The translations under genes and the position numbers were made by a program. Positions 36,945-45,927 of a stretch of 64,000 bases of DNA are shown here, one piece after another. The notes beneath the pieces were generated by a model. The model saw only the letters and a list, made by a program, of their open reading frames with translations, was not told the DNA's origin and searched no databases. The stretch is taken from positions 52,847-116,846 of the forward strand of contig DATCMU010000040.1 in NCBI GenBank assembly GCA_036563245.1, given 5' to 3'. How positions within the stretch are numbered: the stretch's first letter is position 1; the number at the start of each line of letters is the position of its first letter. This DNA is from DATCMU01 sp036563245 (GTDB lineage Bacteria > Pseudomonadota > Alphaproteobacteria > Rhizobiales > Devosiaceae).

Positions 36945-37029
36945 GGGCGTGTTTCCAGTTTGCAGCCCGTTTGCGCGGCGAATGTGGTGAGAATGGGGGG
37001 CAAATGGCGCGCCCGCAAGGGGGAGCGTG

Positions 37030-37890
37030 TCACCAGACGAGAATGCCCTCGCCGACACGCCCGAAACCGGAATGCAGCACGCCGACCAGCAACATCAGGA
37101 GCGCTCCGGCCACCAGGCTGTCCAGCCTGTCCATGAAGCCACCATGACCGGGAATGATGTCGCCGCTGTCCTTGATCCGGAAGTGACGCTTGACGGCGCT
37201 TTCGGCAAGATCGCCAAGCTGGCCCGCGACGCTGCCGGCGACCGAAAGCACCAGCCCGATCCACCACGGCGAATCGGTGGCGATCAGCCAGTAGGCAACA
37301 CCCGACCCCGCGCCCAGCGCAAGCCCCCCGAATGCGCCCGACCAGGTCTTGCCCGGCGAGATGTCCGGCGAAAGCTTGGCGCCACCCATCTGCCTGCCGG
37401 CAAAGAATGCCGCCGAATCCGTCATCCAGATGACGAGCCCGAGATAGACGGCTGCCAGCATGCCCGTCGTGGTTTCGCCCCGGATTGAGAGGACCGCAAA
37501 CGTCGCAGCGCCGAAATAGGCAATGCCCGCGATCCGCCAGCGCCAGCGCTCGCCGCCAACGAGCGCCGCCGCGCCAATACCCAGCAAGAGCACTGTGGCC
37601 GTGGCCATGCCGCCGCCCCAAGGATAGGCGGCGCCGGCAAGCACGAGCAGCGCCATGAACAGCGGCCCGGGCCAGGCGCCCTTGCGGCCCGATATCATGG
37701 CTTCCCATTCATAATATGCGCCGGCAAAGGCGGCGCCGGTAACGATGGCGAGGGCATAGCCGCCGAAATAGACCGCGGTCGCCGTGGCCGGAATGAGCAC
37801 AAGAGCGGATATCAGGCGCGGTCCGAGATCCGCCCACGGGCGCCTTCTGGCGTCATGCGCGCCTGCCTGCGGCTGGCCCCGTTCGTTCAC
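37030..37890 (-). CDS. cdsA: Phosphatidate cytidylyltransferase (CDP-diglyceride synthase)
   Basis: 286 aa with about eight membrane helices. It makes CDP-diacylglycerol for phospholipid synthesis. The signature region DSAAFFAGRQMGG followed by LSPDISPGKTWSG and, later, SAVKRHFRIKDSGDIIPGHGG with D and K/R residues is the CDP-alcohol cytidylyltransferase motif. The start overlaps the uppS stop by 4 bp. Confidence 0.95.
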   Translation of the reverse strand: MNERGQPQAGAHDARRRPWADLGPRLISALVLIPATATAVYFGGYALAIVTGAAFAGAYYEWEAMISGRKGAWPGPLFMALLVLAGAAYPWGGGMATATVLLLGIGAAALVGGERWRWRIAGIAYFGAATFAVLSIRGETTTGMLAAVYLGLVIWMTDSAAFFAGRQMGGAKLSPDISPGKTWSGAFGGLALGAGSGVAYWLIATDSPWWIGLVLSVAGSVAGQLGDLAESAVKRHFRIKDSGDIIPGHGGFMDRLDSLVAGALLMLLVGVLHSGFGRVGEGILVW

Positions 37891-38648
37891 GATGAGCGTT
37901 CCCTCAGGCCGCCGAACCGGCGTTCACGGGTCGAATACTCGCTCAGGGCTCGCCTGAACACGGTTTCGTCGAAGTCCGGCCAGTTCTCATCGACAAAGAC
38001 CAGCTCGGAATAGGCAGATTGCCAGAGCAGGAAGTTCGAGAGACGGGATTCGCCGCTGGTCCTGATGATCAGGTCCGGGTCGGGCAGGCCGTAGGTGAAC
38101 AGCTCCCGTTCGATCGTTGTCTCGTCGATCTCGTCAGGCTTCAGCGTTCCGGCGGCGATACGTGCCCCGATCCGCCGCACCGCCCGGGCGATTTCGGCCT
38201 TGCCGCCATAATTGAACGCGACAGTGAGATTGAGGCCCGTATTGCCTTCAGTGTCGCTTTCGACCTTGTCGATGAGCTTCCTTAGTGAGGGGTCCAGGCC
38301 AATGCGTTCCCCAATGATCCGCACATGAACGTTATTGCGGATCAGGGCTTCCAGATCCGACGCAACAAATCGGCGCAACAATCCGAAAATGAACGAGATT
38401 TCATCCTTGGGCCGAGACCAGTTCTCCGAGGAGAAGCTGAAGACCGTCAGGCATTCGACGCCATAGTCCATGCAAAGCTGCACCATGCGCCTGAGGGCCT
38501 TCACGCCCTCCCGGTGCCCCTCGGTGCGCGGCTTGCCCCGAGCCTGTGCCCAGCGCCCGTTGCCATCCATGATCACGCCGATATGTCGCGGAATCCGCAA
38601 GACTTCATCGTCCTGCGCCAGGCCTTCGATTGCTGGATCCAACGGCAT
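37887..38648 (-). CDS. uppS: Undecaprenyl diphosphate synthase (cis-prenyltransferase)
   Basis: 253 aa. It builds the C55 carrier for peptidoglycan and other polymers. MDGNGRWAQARG holds catalytic Asp28; SSENWSRP, GLPDPDLIIRTSGESRLSNF and AYSELVF are the other conserved regions. It is downstream of frr (36 bp) and overlaps cdsA. Confidence 0.96.
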   Translation of the reverse strand: MPLDPAIEGLAQDDEVLRIPRHIGVIMDGNGRWAQARGKPRTEGHREGVKALRRMVQLCMDYGVECLTVFSFSSENWSRPKDEISFIFGLLRRFVASDLEALIRNNVHVRIIGERIGLDPSLRKLIDKVESDTEGNTGLNLTVAFNYGGKAEIARAVRRIGARIAAGTLKPDEIDETTIERELFTYGLPDPDLIIRTSGESRLSNFLLWQSAYSELVFVDENWPDFDETVFRRALSEYSTRERRFGGLRERSS

Positions 38649-38684
38649 ATGACGCCCTCCGGCGGGCGGGGGAAAGGTCCCGAA

Positions 38685-39245
38685 CTAGACCTGCATGATT
38701 TCCTGTTCTTTGGTCGAAAGCATGGCGTCGATCTCCGCCACGGCCTCATCGGTCGCCTTCTGCACGAGGTCGGAGTTGTGCCGGCTTTCGTCCTGCCCCA
38801 TAAGGCCGTCCTTCTCCGCCTTCTTGAGATGATCCATGCCGTCGCGGCGGATATGGCGCACCGCCACACGGGCCTGCTCGGCATAGTTGTGGGCGACCTT
38901 GGTGATCTCGCGGCGGCGTTCCTCATTCAGTTCGGGAAGCGGCACCCGAATCAATGCGCCCTCGCCGATCGGGTTGAGGCCCAATCCCGACTCCCTGATC
39001 GCCTTCTCCACGGCGCCTGCCATCGAGCGGTCCCATACCTGGACACTCAGCATGCGCGGCTCGGGCACGGTCACGGTTGCGACCTGATTGAGCGGCATCG
39101 AACTGCCATAGGCCTCGACGCTGATCGGGTCGAGCAGGCTGGCGCTGGCACGACCGGTTCGCAGCCCGGCGAATTCGTCCTTCAAGGTTGCGATCGATTT
39201 CTTCATCCGCGTCTTCAACGCATCGATCGAAAACTCGTCTGCCAT
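38685..39245 (-). CDS. frr: Ribosome recycling factor
   Basis: 186 aa, standard length. A three-helix bundle protein that with EF-G splits the post-termination ribosome. FAGLRTGRASASLLDPISVEAYGS and the C-terminal RRDGMDHLKKAEKDG are diagnostic. The ATG at 39245 (MADEFSIDALK) matches the family; eleven more open codons upstream are not conserved. Order pyrH–frr–uppS is near universal. Confidence 0.97.
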   Translation of the reverse strand: MADEFSIDALKTRMKKSIATLKDEFAGLRTGRASASLLDPISVEAYGSSMPLNQVATVTVPEPRMLSVQVWDRSMAGAVEKAIRESGLGLNPIGEGALIRVPLPELNEERRREITKVAHNYAEQARVAVRHIRRDGMDHLKKAEKDGLMGQDESRHNSDLVQKATDEAVAEIDAMLSTKEQEIMQV

Positions 39246-39274
39246 GTTTCTTGCTCCCGTTATCAGTTGGCGCG

Positions 39275-39988
39275 TCAACCGACCCGCGTACTCGGCGCGC
39301 GGCCTTCCAGAACGCCCAGCAGGCCCTCAGAGGCGCCGAGCGCATAGACAATTATCGGCAAGCGGTTGTCGCGGGCAAGCGCGAAGGCCGCTGTATCCAT
39401 CACGCGCAGATTGCGGGCGATGACCTCATCGTAGCCGATCGTATCGAACCGGGTCGCGTCCGGATTGTGGACCGGATCCGACGAATAGACACCGTCGACC
39501 TTGGTTCCCTTGAGCAGCACCTCGCATTCCAGCTCGATGGCCTTGAGCGCGGCTGCCGTATCGGTGGTGAAGAAGGGATTGCCGGTGCCGCCAGCGCAGA
39601 TCACGACCTTGCCGTCGGCAAGCGCGGCACGTGCATCGCGCGCGGTGAACGTATCGGCGATGGTTGGCATGGATGCGCTCGTGAACACCTTGGCCTTGGC
39701 CCCCGCCCGTTCCACGGCATCGCCCAGGGCAAGTGAATTTATCACCGTGCCCAGCATGCCCATCTGATCGGCCGTGACCCGGTCGGCGCCATTCGCGGCA
39801 ACCGACATGCCGCGAAAGATATTGCCGGCGCCGATCACGACACCGATCTCGACGCCGGCCCTTGAAATGTCGGCAATCTGGCGGGCAACGGCGTCGAGGA
39901 ACGCCGGCTCTATGCCAAAAGACTGGTCTCCGGTGAGCGCTTCACCGGAGACCTTGAGCAATATGCGCCTGTATTTGTGTGTGGCCAC
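39275..39988 (-). CDS. pyrH: UMP kinase
   Basis: 237 aa amino-acid-kinase-fold enzyme phosphorylating UMP. RILLKVSGEALTGD, VIGAGNIFRG and ICAGGTGNPFFTTDTAAALKA (the phosphate- and UMP-binding segments) are all present. It lies between tsf and frr with 84 bp and 29 bp spacers. Confidence 0.97.
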   Translation of the reverse strand: MATHKYRRILLKVSGEALTGDQSFGIEPAFLDAVARQIADISRAGVEIGVVIGAGNIFRGMSVAANGADRVTADQMGMLGTVINSLALGDAVERAGAKAKVFTSASMPTIADTFTARDARAALADGKVVICAGGTGNPFFTTDTAAALKAIELECEVLLKGTKVDGVYSSDPVHNPDATRFDTIGYDEVIARNLRVMDTAAFALARDNRLPIIVYALGASEGLLGVLEGRAPSTRVG

Positions 39989-40072
39989 GGCCGTACCCCT
40001 GCAATTTGCCGCCGCGACCGCATCGATCGCAGCACCGGCCGTGCCGGCGAATCCGCCGTAGCCGCCGGCAAA

Positions 40073-41005
40073 TTACGCGGTGCCGGCAGCCGCCGCAACC
40101 TCGGCGGCGAAGTCGTTTTCCTGCTTTTCGATGCCTTCGCCCAGGGCATAACGCACGAACTGGGTGAGCTTGACCGGCGCACCGACGTCGGCCTCAGCCT
40201 TCTTCAGCACATCGGAAATCCTGGTCTCGCCATCGATCACGAAGGTTTGCGCCAACAGGCACACTTCCTCATAGAACTTGCGCAGGCGTCCCTCGACCAT
40301 CTTCTCGGCGATTTCAGCAGGCTTGCCGGACTGGATCGCCTGTTCCTTGAAGATGGCACGCTCGTGAGCAACGACCGCGGGATCGAGCTCCTCGGGCGTC
40401 ACGGCCAGGGGACTGGGGCTAACCGCGGCAACGTGCATGGCAAGCTGGCGGCCGAGCGCCTCGAGTGCGGCCTTGTCGCCCGACGATTCCAGGCCCACCA
40501 GGATACCGATCTTGCCCAGGCCGGGGACGACCGCATTGTGGATGTAGTTGCCCACAACGCCCTGGGAAACCGAAACGGCGGCCGTGCGCCGCAGCGTCAT
40601 GTTCTCGCCGATCTTGGCAATGGCCTCGGTGACTTCGTCGGACACGGTATGGCCGGTCCCGGGATAGTCCATCTTGCCCAGCTTCTCCACGTCGCCGTCC
40701 GCAGCGACCGCGAGATTGGCGATCTTGGCGACCAGATCCTGGAATTGTTCGTTGCGCGCAACGAAGTCGGTCTCGGAGTTCACTTCCACCAGGGCCGCCG
40801 TGGTCCCGGTGGACGAAACGCCGATCAGGCCCTCGGCGGCAACGCGCCCTGCCTTCTTGGCGGCCTTGGCAAGACCACGCGAACGCAACCAGTCGACCGC
40901 GGCTTCCATGTCGCCATTGGTTTCCTCGAGCGCCTTCTTGCAGTCCATCATGCCAACGCCGGTCTGCTCACGCAGCTCTTTTACCTGTGCAGCGCTAATA
41001 GCCAT
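40073..41005 (-). CDS. tsf: Translation elongation factor Ts
   Basis: 310 aa. It is the guanine-nucleotide exchange factor for EF-Tu. TGVGMMDCKKALEE (16-29) and VNSETDFVARNEQF (76-89) are the N-terminal UBA-like and core signatures. Usual length for alphaproteobacteria. It follows rpsB by 75 bp that contain a hairpin. Confidence 0.97.
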   Translation of the reverse strand: MAISAAQVKELREQTGVGMMDCKKALEETNGDMEAAVDWLRSRGLAKAAKKAGRVAAEGLIGVSSTGTTAALVEVNSETDFVARNEQFQDLVAKIANLAVAADGDVEKLGKMDYPGTGHTVSDEVTEAIAKIGENMTLRRTAAVSVSQGVVGNYIHNAVVPGLGKIGILVGLESSGDKAALEALGRQLAMHVAAVSPSPLAVTPEELDPAVVAHERAIFKEQAIQSGKPAEIAEKMVEGRLRKFYEEVCLLAQTFVIDGETRISDVLKKAEADVGAPVKLTQFVRYALGEGIEKQENDFAAEVAAAAGTA

Positions 41006-41024
41006 CTTGTCATACCTCTTTGTA

Positions 41025-41041
41025 GACCGCCCATGGCGGTC
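41025..41041 (-). other. Hairpin between rpsB and tsf
   Basis: GACCGCC and GGCGGTC with a 3-nt loop, 20 bp before the tsf ATG. No U tract follows, so it is more likely an RNA processing or stability element than a terminator. Confidence 0.4.
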
Positions 41042-41080
41042 ATCTTGCCGGACATGGCCGGCCGGATGCGAATCCGTGGA

Positions 41081-42100
41081 TCAGCCCTTGACGAGTTCGG
41101 TCGCCTGACCGATCCAGTCGTCGCGCTCAATGCGGCCCTTCAGGCTGAGCGCTTCGTCAACCCTGGCGATATCCTCGCCCGAAAGGCCGGCGATCTGCGC
41201 GAATGTGGTCACGCCGAGCGCGTTCAGCTTCTTCTCGAGCACTGGACCGACGCCGCCGATCTTCTTGAGATCGTCCGCCTCACCCGCAGGGGTCTCGAAA
41301 AGGGGAGCCACGGCTTCATCTTCGGCTGTCGGTTCCTCGGCCGGCGCCTCGGCGATTGCAGCCTCGACTTCGACCTCGGTGGCCGCGCCAAGGTCAACGC
41401 CCTGGGCCGTCGCCGAGCGGGAGATGCCATCGATCGCGGCGCGCGACACAAGCGTGCAGTAGAGTTCGAGCGCACGGGCGGCGTCGTCATTGCCCGGGAT
41501 GGGGAAATCGATCTGGTCGGGATCGCAATTGCTGTCGACAACTGCCACCACCGGGATGCCAAGCCGGCGCGCTTCCTTGATCGCGTTGGCTTCCTTGTTG
41601 GTGTCGATGATGAACAGCAGGTTGGGCAGGTTGCCCATGTCCTTGATGCCGCCGAGGTCGCGTTCAAGGCGCTCCTTCTCGCGGGAGAGCTGGAGCCTTT
41701 CCTTCTTGGTCAGGCCGCGCATGCCTTCGGCTTCCATGGCTTCGAGTTCGCGAAGCCGGCCAATGGAATGTGAAATCGTCTGCCAGTTGGTCAGGGTGCC
41801 GCCGAGCCAGCGCGAATTCACGAAATACTGGGCGCTCTGGCGTGCAGCCTCGGCGACGACCGGAGCCGCCTGGCGCTTGGTGCCCACGAACAGCACGCGC
41901 CCGCCGTCGGCCACGGTGTCCGAAATAAGCTGCAGCGCGCGATGCAACATCGGCACCGTCTGGCTGAGATCGAGGATGTGAATGTCGTTGCGGACGCCGA
42001 AGATGTACTGCTCCATCTTCGGGTTCCAACGATGCTTCTGGTGACCGAAATGGACGCCAGCTTCGAGGAGTTGGCGCATGGAAAAATCGGGCAGTGCCAT
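41081..42100 (-). CDS. rpsB: Ribosomal protein S2 with C-terminal helix-hairpin-helix extension
   Basis: 339 aa; bacterial S2 is usually about 240-260. Residues 1-229 are a normal S2 (FSMRQLLEAGVHFGHQKHRWNPKM at the start, NKEANAIKEARRLGIPVVA). An acidic Ala/Glu/Pro linker (about 230-273) follows. The last 66 residues (274-339) form a separate small domain with GGVGPVLEKKLNALGVTTF, a helix-hairpin-helix pattern, ending in LKGRIERDDWIGQA. The same domain ends NuoE at the right edge of the window. It is the first gene of the rpsB–tsf–pyrH–frr block, with a good promoter upstream. Confidence 0.97.
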   Translation of the reverse strand: MALPDFSMRQLLEAGVHFGHQKHRWNPKMEQYIFGVRNDIHILDLSQTVPMLHRALQLISDTVADGGRVLFVGTKRQAAPVVAEAARQSAQYFVNSRWLGGTLTNWQTISHSIGRLRELEAMEAEGMRGLTKKERLQLSREKERLERDLGGIKDMGNLPNLLFIIDTNKEANAIKEARRLGIPVVAVVDSNCDPDQIDFPIPGNDDAARALELYCTLVSRAAIDGISRSATAQGVDLGAATEVEVEAAIAEAPAEEPTAEDEAVAPLFETPAGEADDLKKIGGVGPVLEKKLNALGVTTFAQIAGLSGEDIARVDEALSLKGRIERDDWIGQATELVKG

Positions 42101-42143
42101 TTGGCTTGGTTCCTTTACCGGTTAAGCCGCCGCAAGGAGTGCA

Positions 42144-42157
42144 ACAGGTTGCCCTGT
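42144..42157 (-). other. GNRA-type hairpin in the rpsB 5' leader
   Basis: On the minus strand ACAGG-GCAA-CCTGT, a 5-bp stem capped by a GCAA tetraloop, in the leader of about 110 nt between promoter and rpsB. S2 leaders often bind S2 for feedback; whether this one does is inference. Confidence 0.35.
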
Positions 42158-42220
42158 CACCGGTTGGACGTCGCTTCCGAGCGAAATCCGTCCCTGCGTG
42201 AGAGATTGTAGACCGGCGGC

Positions 42221-42249
42221 GCTATACCCCAAGAAACGAGCAAGCGCAA
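42221..42249 (-). promoter_or_regulatory. rpsB promoter
   Basis: On the minus strand TTGCGC (42244-42249) and TATAGC (42221-42226) with an exact 17-bp spacer, starting just after the dnaE stop. A second possible -10 (TACAAT, 42205-42210) lies downstream. Confidence 0.6.
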
Positions 42250-42254
42250 CAGCT

Positions 42255-45200
42255 TCAGTTGAGCTTGACGTCCACAACGCCGCCGAGCGACTTGATGCCA
42301 CCCACAAGCTCCGGGGACAGTCTGAAGTGACCGGGCAGCTCGATCTCGAACTCCCTCAGCCCCCCGTCCCGGATCACCACGAAACTGACGACCCCTTCCC
42401 CACCGGGCCGCAACTGGGATTTTATCGGCTTGAGGCATTTCGGATCGCCGGCGAACACCGTCATACGGCGTCCCATACGTTCAGCGGCGTCGCCGATCCG
42501 TTCGGCGCGCAAAAGGCGGAGACGCACGCCCTCCGGCCGCTCGTCGGCTTCGACTTCGAGAATGGCGGAACTTCCGGTCTCCAGAAGATCACCGAATTCA
42601 GCCAGTTGCTCGGAAAACGCGAGGCACTCGAAGGAGCCGGAGGGATCGGAGAGCGTCAGGATGGCCATTGGCGTACCCTTGCGGGTCCTGCGATCCTGGC
42701 GCGACGCCACGGTGCCAGCAACGCGGCCTGCGGCCATGCCCGCGTGCACCGCCCGCTCGAAATCCACCCAGCGCTGTACTCTCAGCCGTTCGAACAGTTC
42801 GACATAATCATCGAGCGGGTGCGCCGACAGGTGGAAGCCGATAGCGGAAAACTCCCTGTCGAGACGTTCGGCCAGGGTCCATACCGGCGCGTCATGCGGC
42901 AGGGGAATCGGCTCGGGTGCCTCGGCGGCAAACATGTCGGAAATGCCGTCAGCCCTGTTGGATGACGTACGCTGCGCGGTCGAGAGCACCGCGTCGATCG
43001 CGGCAAATGCCTGCTCGCGCCTTTCAACAAGCGCATCGAAGGCTCCGGCATTGACGAGTGTCTCGATGGTTCTGCGGTTGACGATCCTGGGATCGACGCG
43101 GGTGGCGAAATCGGCGAGATCCCGGAACGGCTCCTTCCCCCGCATCTCCACGATGTGTTCCGCCACCTGCCGACCAACGCCCTTGACCGCACACAAGCTG
43201 TAGACGATCGCGTTGTCCTTGACGTCGAAATAGGCCTCCGACCGATTGACGCAAGGCGGCGTTATCGCGATTTCAAGGCGTTCGGATTCGCGCTTGAACT
43301 CGGCGAGCTTGTCGGTGCTGTTCATGTCGAGCGTCATCGACGCGGCGAGGAAGTATCGCGGATAGTGGGTCTTGAGATAGGCCGTCTGGTAGGAGACCCA
43401 CGCATAGGCGGCCGCGTGGCTCTTGTTGAAGCCGTAATTGGCGAACTTGGCGAGCAGATCGAAGATCGTATCGGCCAGCCCCTGCTTGATCCCGTTCCTT
43501 TGCGCTCCTTCGCGGAAACGCACCCGCTGGGAATCCATCTCGGACTTGATCTTCTTGCCCATGGCGCGACGCAGCATGTCCGCCTCCCCGAGGGAATAAC
43601 CGGAGAGCTGCTGGGCAATCTGCATCACCTGTTCCTGATAAACGATGATGCCATAGGTCTCGGCCAGGATCGGTTGCATGAGATCATGCAGGACCGCGCT
43701 ATCCTCCTGCCCGTGCTTGCGGTTGATGAAGCTGGGGATGTTGTCCATCGGACCGGGACGATAGAGCGCGTTCATCGCGATCAGGTCCTCGATCCGGTCG
43801 GGTTTGAGCTCGATCAGCGCCCGGCGCATGCCAGGACTTTCAAACTGGAATATCCCGTAGGTCTCGCCGCGCTGATAGAGCCGGTATGTCGCCTCGTCGT
43901 CGATCGGGATGGCGTCGATGGCCAGTTTGCCGTCACCGTCGCGATTGATCATGCGAACGGCGTTGTCGATGACGGTCAACGTCTTGAGGCCGAGAAAATC
44001 GAACTTCACGAGGCCAGCCGGCTCAACCCATTTCATCGAATACTGGGTGACCGGCATGTCCGACCGAGGGTCCTTGTAGAGCGGGACCAGTTCATGCAAC
44101 GGCCGGTCACCGATCACGATGCCTGCGGCATGGGTCGAGGCGTGGCGATAGAGACCTTCGAGGGACTGTCCGACCTCGAGCAGTTGCGCCACTGTCTCGT
44201 CCTCGTCGCGCATGGCACGCAACTTGGGTTCCTCGTTGATCGCCTGCGCAAGTGTCACGGGATTTGCCGGATTTGCGGGAACGAGCTTTGCGATCCGGTC
44301 CACCTGGCCATAGGGCATCTGCAGGACGCGACCCACATCGCGCAGCACGGCGCGCGCCTGCAGCGTTCCGAACGTTATGATCTGGGCAACCTGGTCGCGG
44401 CCGTATTTCTCCTGGACGTAGGCGATCACTTCCTCGCGCCGGTCCTGGCAGAAATCGATGTCGAAGTCGGGCATGGATACGCGTTCTGGATTAAGAAACC
44501 GCTCGAACAGAAGGTTGTAACGGATTGGATCCAGATCGGTAATTGTCAGGGCATATGCGACAAGCGATCCCGCCCCAGACCCACGGCCGGGCCCGACCGG
44601 GATCTCGTGCTGCTTCGCCCATTTGATGAAGTCCGAAACGATCAGAAAATAGCCGGGGAACTTCATGTCCCGGATGATCCCGAGCTCGAATGCAAGCCGG
44701 TCGCGGTAGCCCGCTTCGGTCATTCCGGGCGCCAACCCCACAGTGGCGAGACGCCTGGCAAGGCCTTCCTCGGCCTGCCGTGTCAGTTCGGCAGCTTCTG
44801 ATGCTACCGCTTCCTCCTCACTTACGCCCGGCGCGGCGGCAAACTTCGGCAGGATCGGGGCCCGCGTATGGGGGCGGAACCCGACACGTCGGGCGATCTC
44901 GACCGTGTTGTCCAGCGCCTCGGGGAGGTCGGCGAACAGTTTGCACATTTCCTGGCGCGTCTTGAAATAGTGCTGGTCAGTGAGCTTGCGGCGTTCCGTC
45001 TGGGCCAGCACGGTACCGCCCGCGATGGCGAGCAGGGCATCATGGGCCTCGAACGCGTCACGGGCGGCAAAAAAAGGCTCGTTCGTTGCAACCAGAGGTA
45101 TGCCGCACTCATAGGCGATATCGAGCAGTTGCGGCTCGACCAGCATCTCCTGATGGCGCCCGTGGCGCTGGATTTCGATATAGAAGCGGTCACCGAACAG

Positions 45201-45704
45201 GCCGTGCAACCGCTCGATTCTTTGCCGCGCATGCACTTCGAGACCGGCGGCGATCTGTGGGTCGATCACCCCTTCCGGGCCGCCGCTCAGGCAGATGAGG
45301 CCCTGAAGGTCGGCTCGGTCCAACCATGAGTTTCGCGCGATCGCCCGCCCTCCCTCACCTTCCAGATAGGCGCGGGAGATCAACCTTGAGAGATTGGCGA
45401 AGCCCTCTTGGCTCGCCGCCATGAGCACCAGCGTCTGCTTGCCGACTGCGTGACGGTCATGCTGGCGAACCTCCTCCTCCTCGAAGTCGATGGCCAGTTC
45501 GCAGCCGATCAGAGGCTGGATGCCCTTGCCGGCCGCCTTTTCCGAGAACTCAAGCGCGCCGAAGAGGTTGTTTGTATCGGCAATCCCGATCGCGGGCTGT
45601 TCATCGCCTGCGGCCAGATCGAGTATTCTGGCGAGCGGAAGCGCCCCCTCGAGCAAGGAGTAGGCCGAATGGACGTGCAAATGAATGAAACCGGGACCGG
45701 ACAT
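42255..45704 (-). CDS. dnaE: DNA polymerase III alpha subunit
   Basis: 1149 aa replicative C-family polymerase (DnaE1 length). The N-terminal PHP domain starts FIHLHVHSAYSLLEGA. The palm aspartates are in MPDFDIDFCQDRR near 400, and GPGRGSGAGSLVAY is the nucleotide-binding block. The tandem HhH, OB-fold and τ-binding parts complete the C-terminus. The start at 45704 has AGAGGTGG upstream; the track of open codons further up is not conserved. It lies 98 bp downstream of an SOS-boxed peptide gene on the same strand, so damage-induced transcripts may reach it. Confidence 0.96.
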   Translation of the reverse strand: MSGPGFIHLHVHSAYSLLEGALPLARILDLAAGDEQPAIGIADTNNLFGALEFSEKAAGKGIQPLIGCELAIDFEEEEVRQHDRHAVGKQTLVLMAASQEGFANLSRLISRAYLEGEGGRAIARNSWLDRADLQGLICLSGGPEGVIDPQIAAGLEVHARQRIERLHGLFGDRFYIEIQRHGRHQEMLVEPQLLDIAYECGIPLVATNEPFFAARDAFEAHDALLAIAGGTVLAQTERRKLTDQHYFKTRQEMCKLFADLPEALDNTVEIARRVGFRPHTRAPILPKFAAAPGVSEEEAVASEAAELTRQAEEGLARRLATVGLAPGMTEAGYRDRLAFELGIIRDMKFPGYFLIVSDFIKWAKQHEIPVGPGRGSGAGSLVAYALTITDLDPIRYNLLFERFLNPERVSMPDFDIDFCQDRREEVIAYVQEKYGRDQVAQIITFGTLQARAVLRDVGRVLQMPYGQVDRIAKLVPANPANPVTLAQAINEEPKLRAMRDEDETVAQLLEVGQSLEGLYRHASTHAAGIVIGDRPLHELVPLYKDPRSDMPVTQYSMKWVEPAGLVKFDFLGLKTLTVIDNAVRMINRDGDGKLAIDAIPIDDEATYRLYQRGETYGIFQFESPGMRRALIELKPDRIEDLIAMNALYRPGPMDNIPSFINRKHGQEDSAVLHDLMQPILAETYGIIVYQEQVMQIAQQLSGYSLGEADMLRRAMGKKIKSEMDSQRVRFREGAQRNGIKQGLADTIFDLLAKFANYGFNKSHAAAYAWVSYQTAYLKTHYPRYFLAASMTLDMNSTDKLAEFKRESERLEIAITPPCVNRSEAYFDVKDNAIVYSLCAVKGVGRQVAEHIVEMRGKEPFRDLADFATRVDPRIVNRRTIETLVNAGAFDALVERREQAFAAIDAVLSTAQRTSSNRADGISDMFAAEAPEPIPLPHDAPVWTLAERLDREFSAIGFHLSAHPLDDYVELFERLRVQRWVDFERAVHAGMAAGRVAGTVASRQDRRTRKGTPMAILTLSDPSGSFECLAFSEQLAEFGDLLETGSSAILEVEADERPEGVRLRLLRAERIGDAAERMGRRMTVFAGDPKCLKPIKSQLRPGGEGVVSFVVIRDGGLREFEIELPGHFRLSPELVGGIKSLGGVVDVKLN

Positions 45705-45802
45705 CGCCACCTCTGCCCTATCTTTTGCCATCCACCGGCCAGTTCGCCAACCGTGCTTGCGTTGCTATGCACAAGCCAAGCCGGACAGCGGCGAACTGAT
45801 GC

Positions 45803-45901
45803 TCAGATCGTGTGAGAGAGCGCATCGAGCCAGATCATGGCAGTTACCGAGAATGCGCTCAGTGAAACCAGCGCCATCAGGTCCTTGAGAAAGACTGTCA
45901 T
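45803..45901 (-). CDS. 32-residue single-helix membrane peptide under a LexA box
   Basis: A short frame from ATG 45901 to TGA 45803. It starts MTVFLKDLMALVSL, has one hydrophobic helix (about 8-25) flanked by Lys6/Asp7 and Asp26, and ends WLDALSHTI. A strong AGGAGG (45907-45912) lies 5 bp before the ATG, and a promoter with a LexA box in its spacer (45928-45956) is directly upstream. Small inner-membrane peptides induced by DNA damage are known as division inhibitors (SidA of Caulobacter, 29 aa). Homology to SidA is not claimed. The layout supports a real SOS-induced gene; its role is inference. Confidence 0.7.
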   Translation of the reverse strand: MTVFLKDLMALVSLSAFSVTAMIWLDALSHTI

Positions 45902-45927
45902 TTCGACCTCCTCTATAACGATGTTTC

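Noticed and set aside
43155..44801. 548-codon plus-strand frame
   Set aside because: Antisense of dnaE; composition is typical of a shadow frame.
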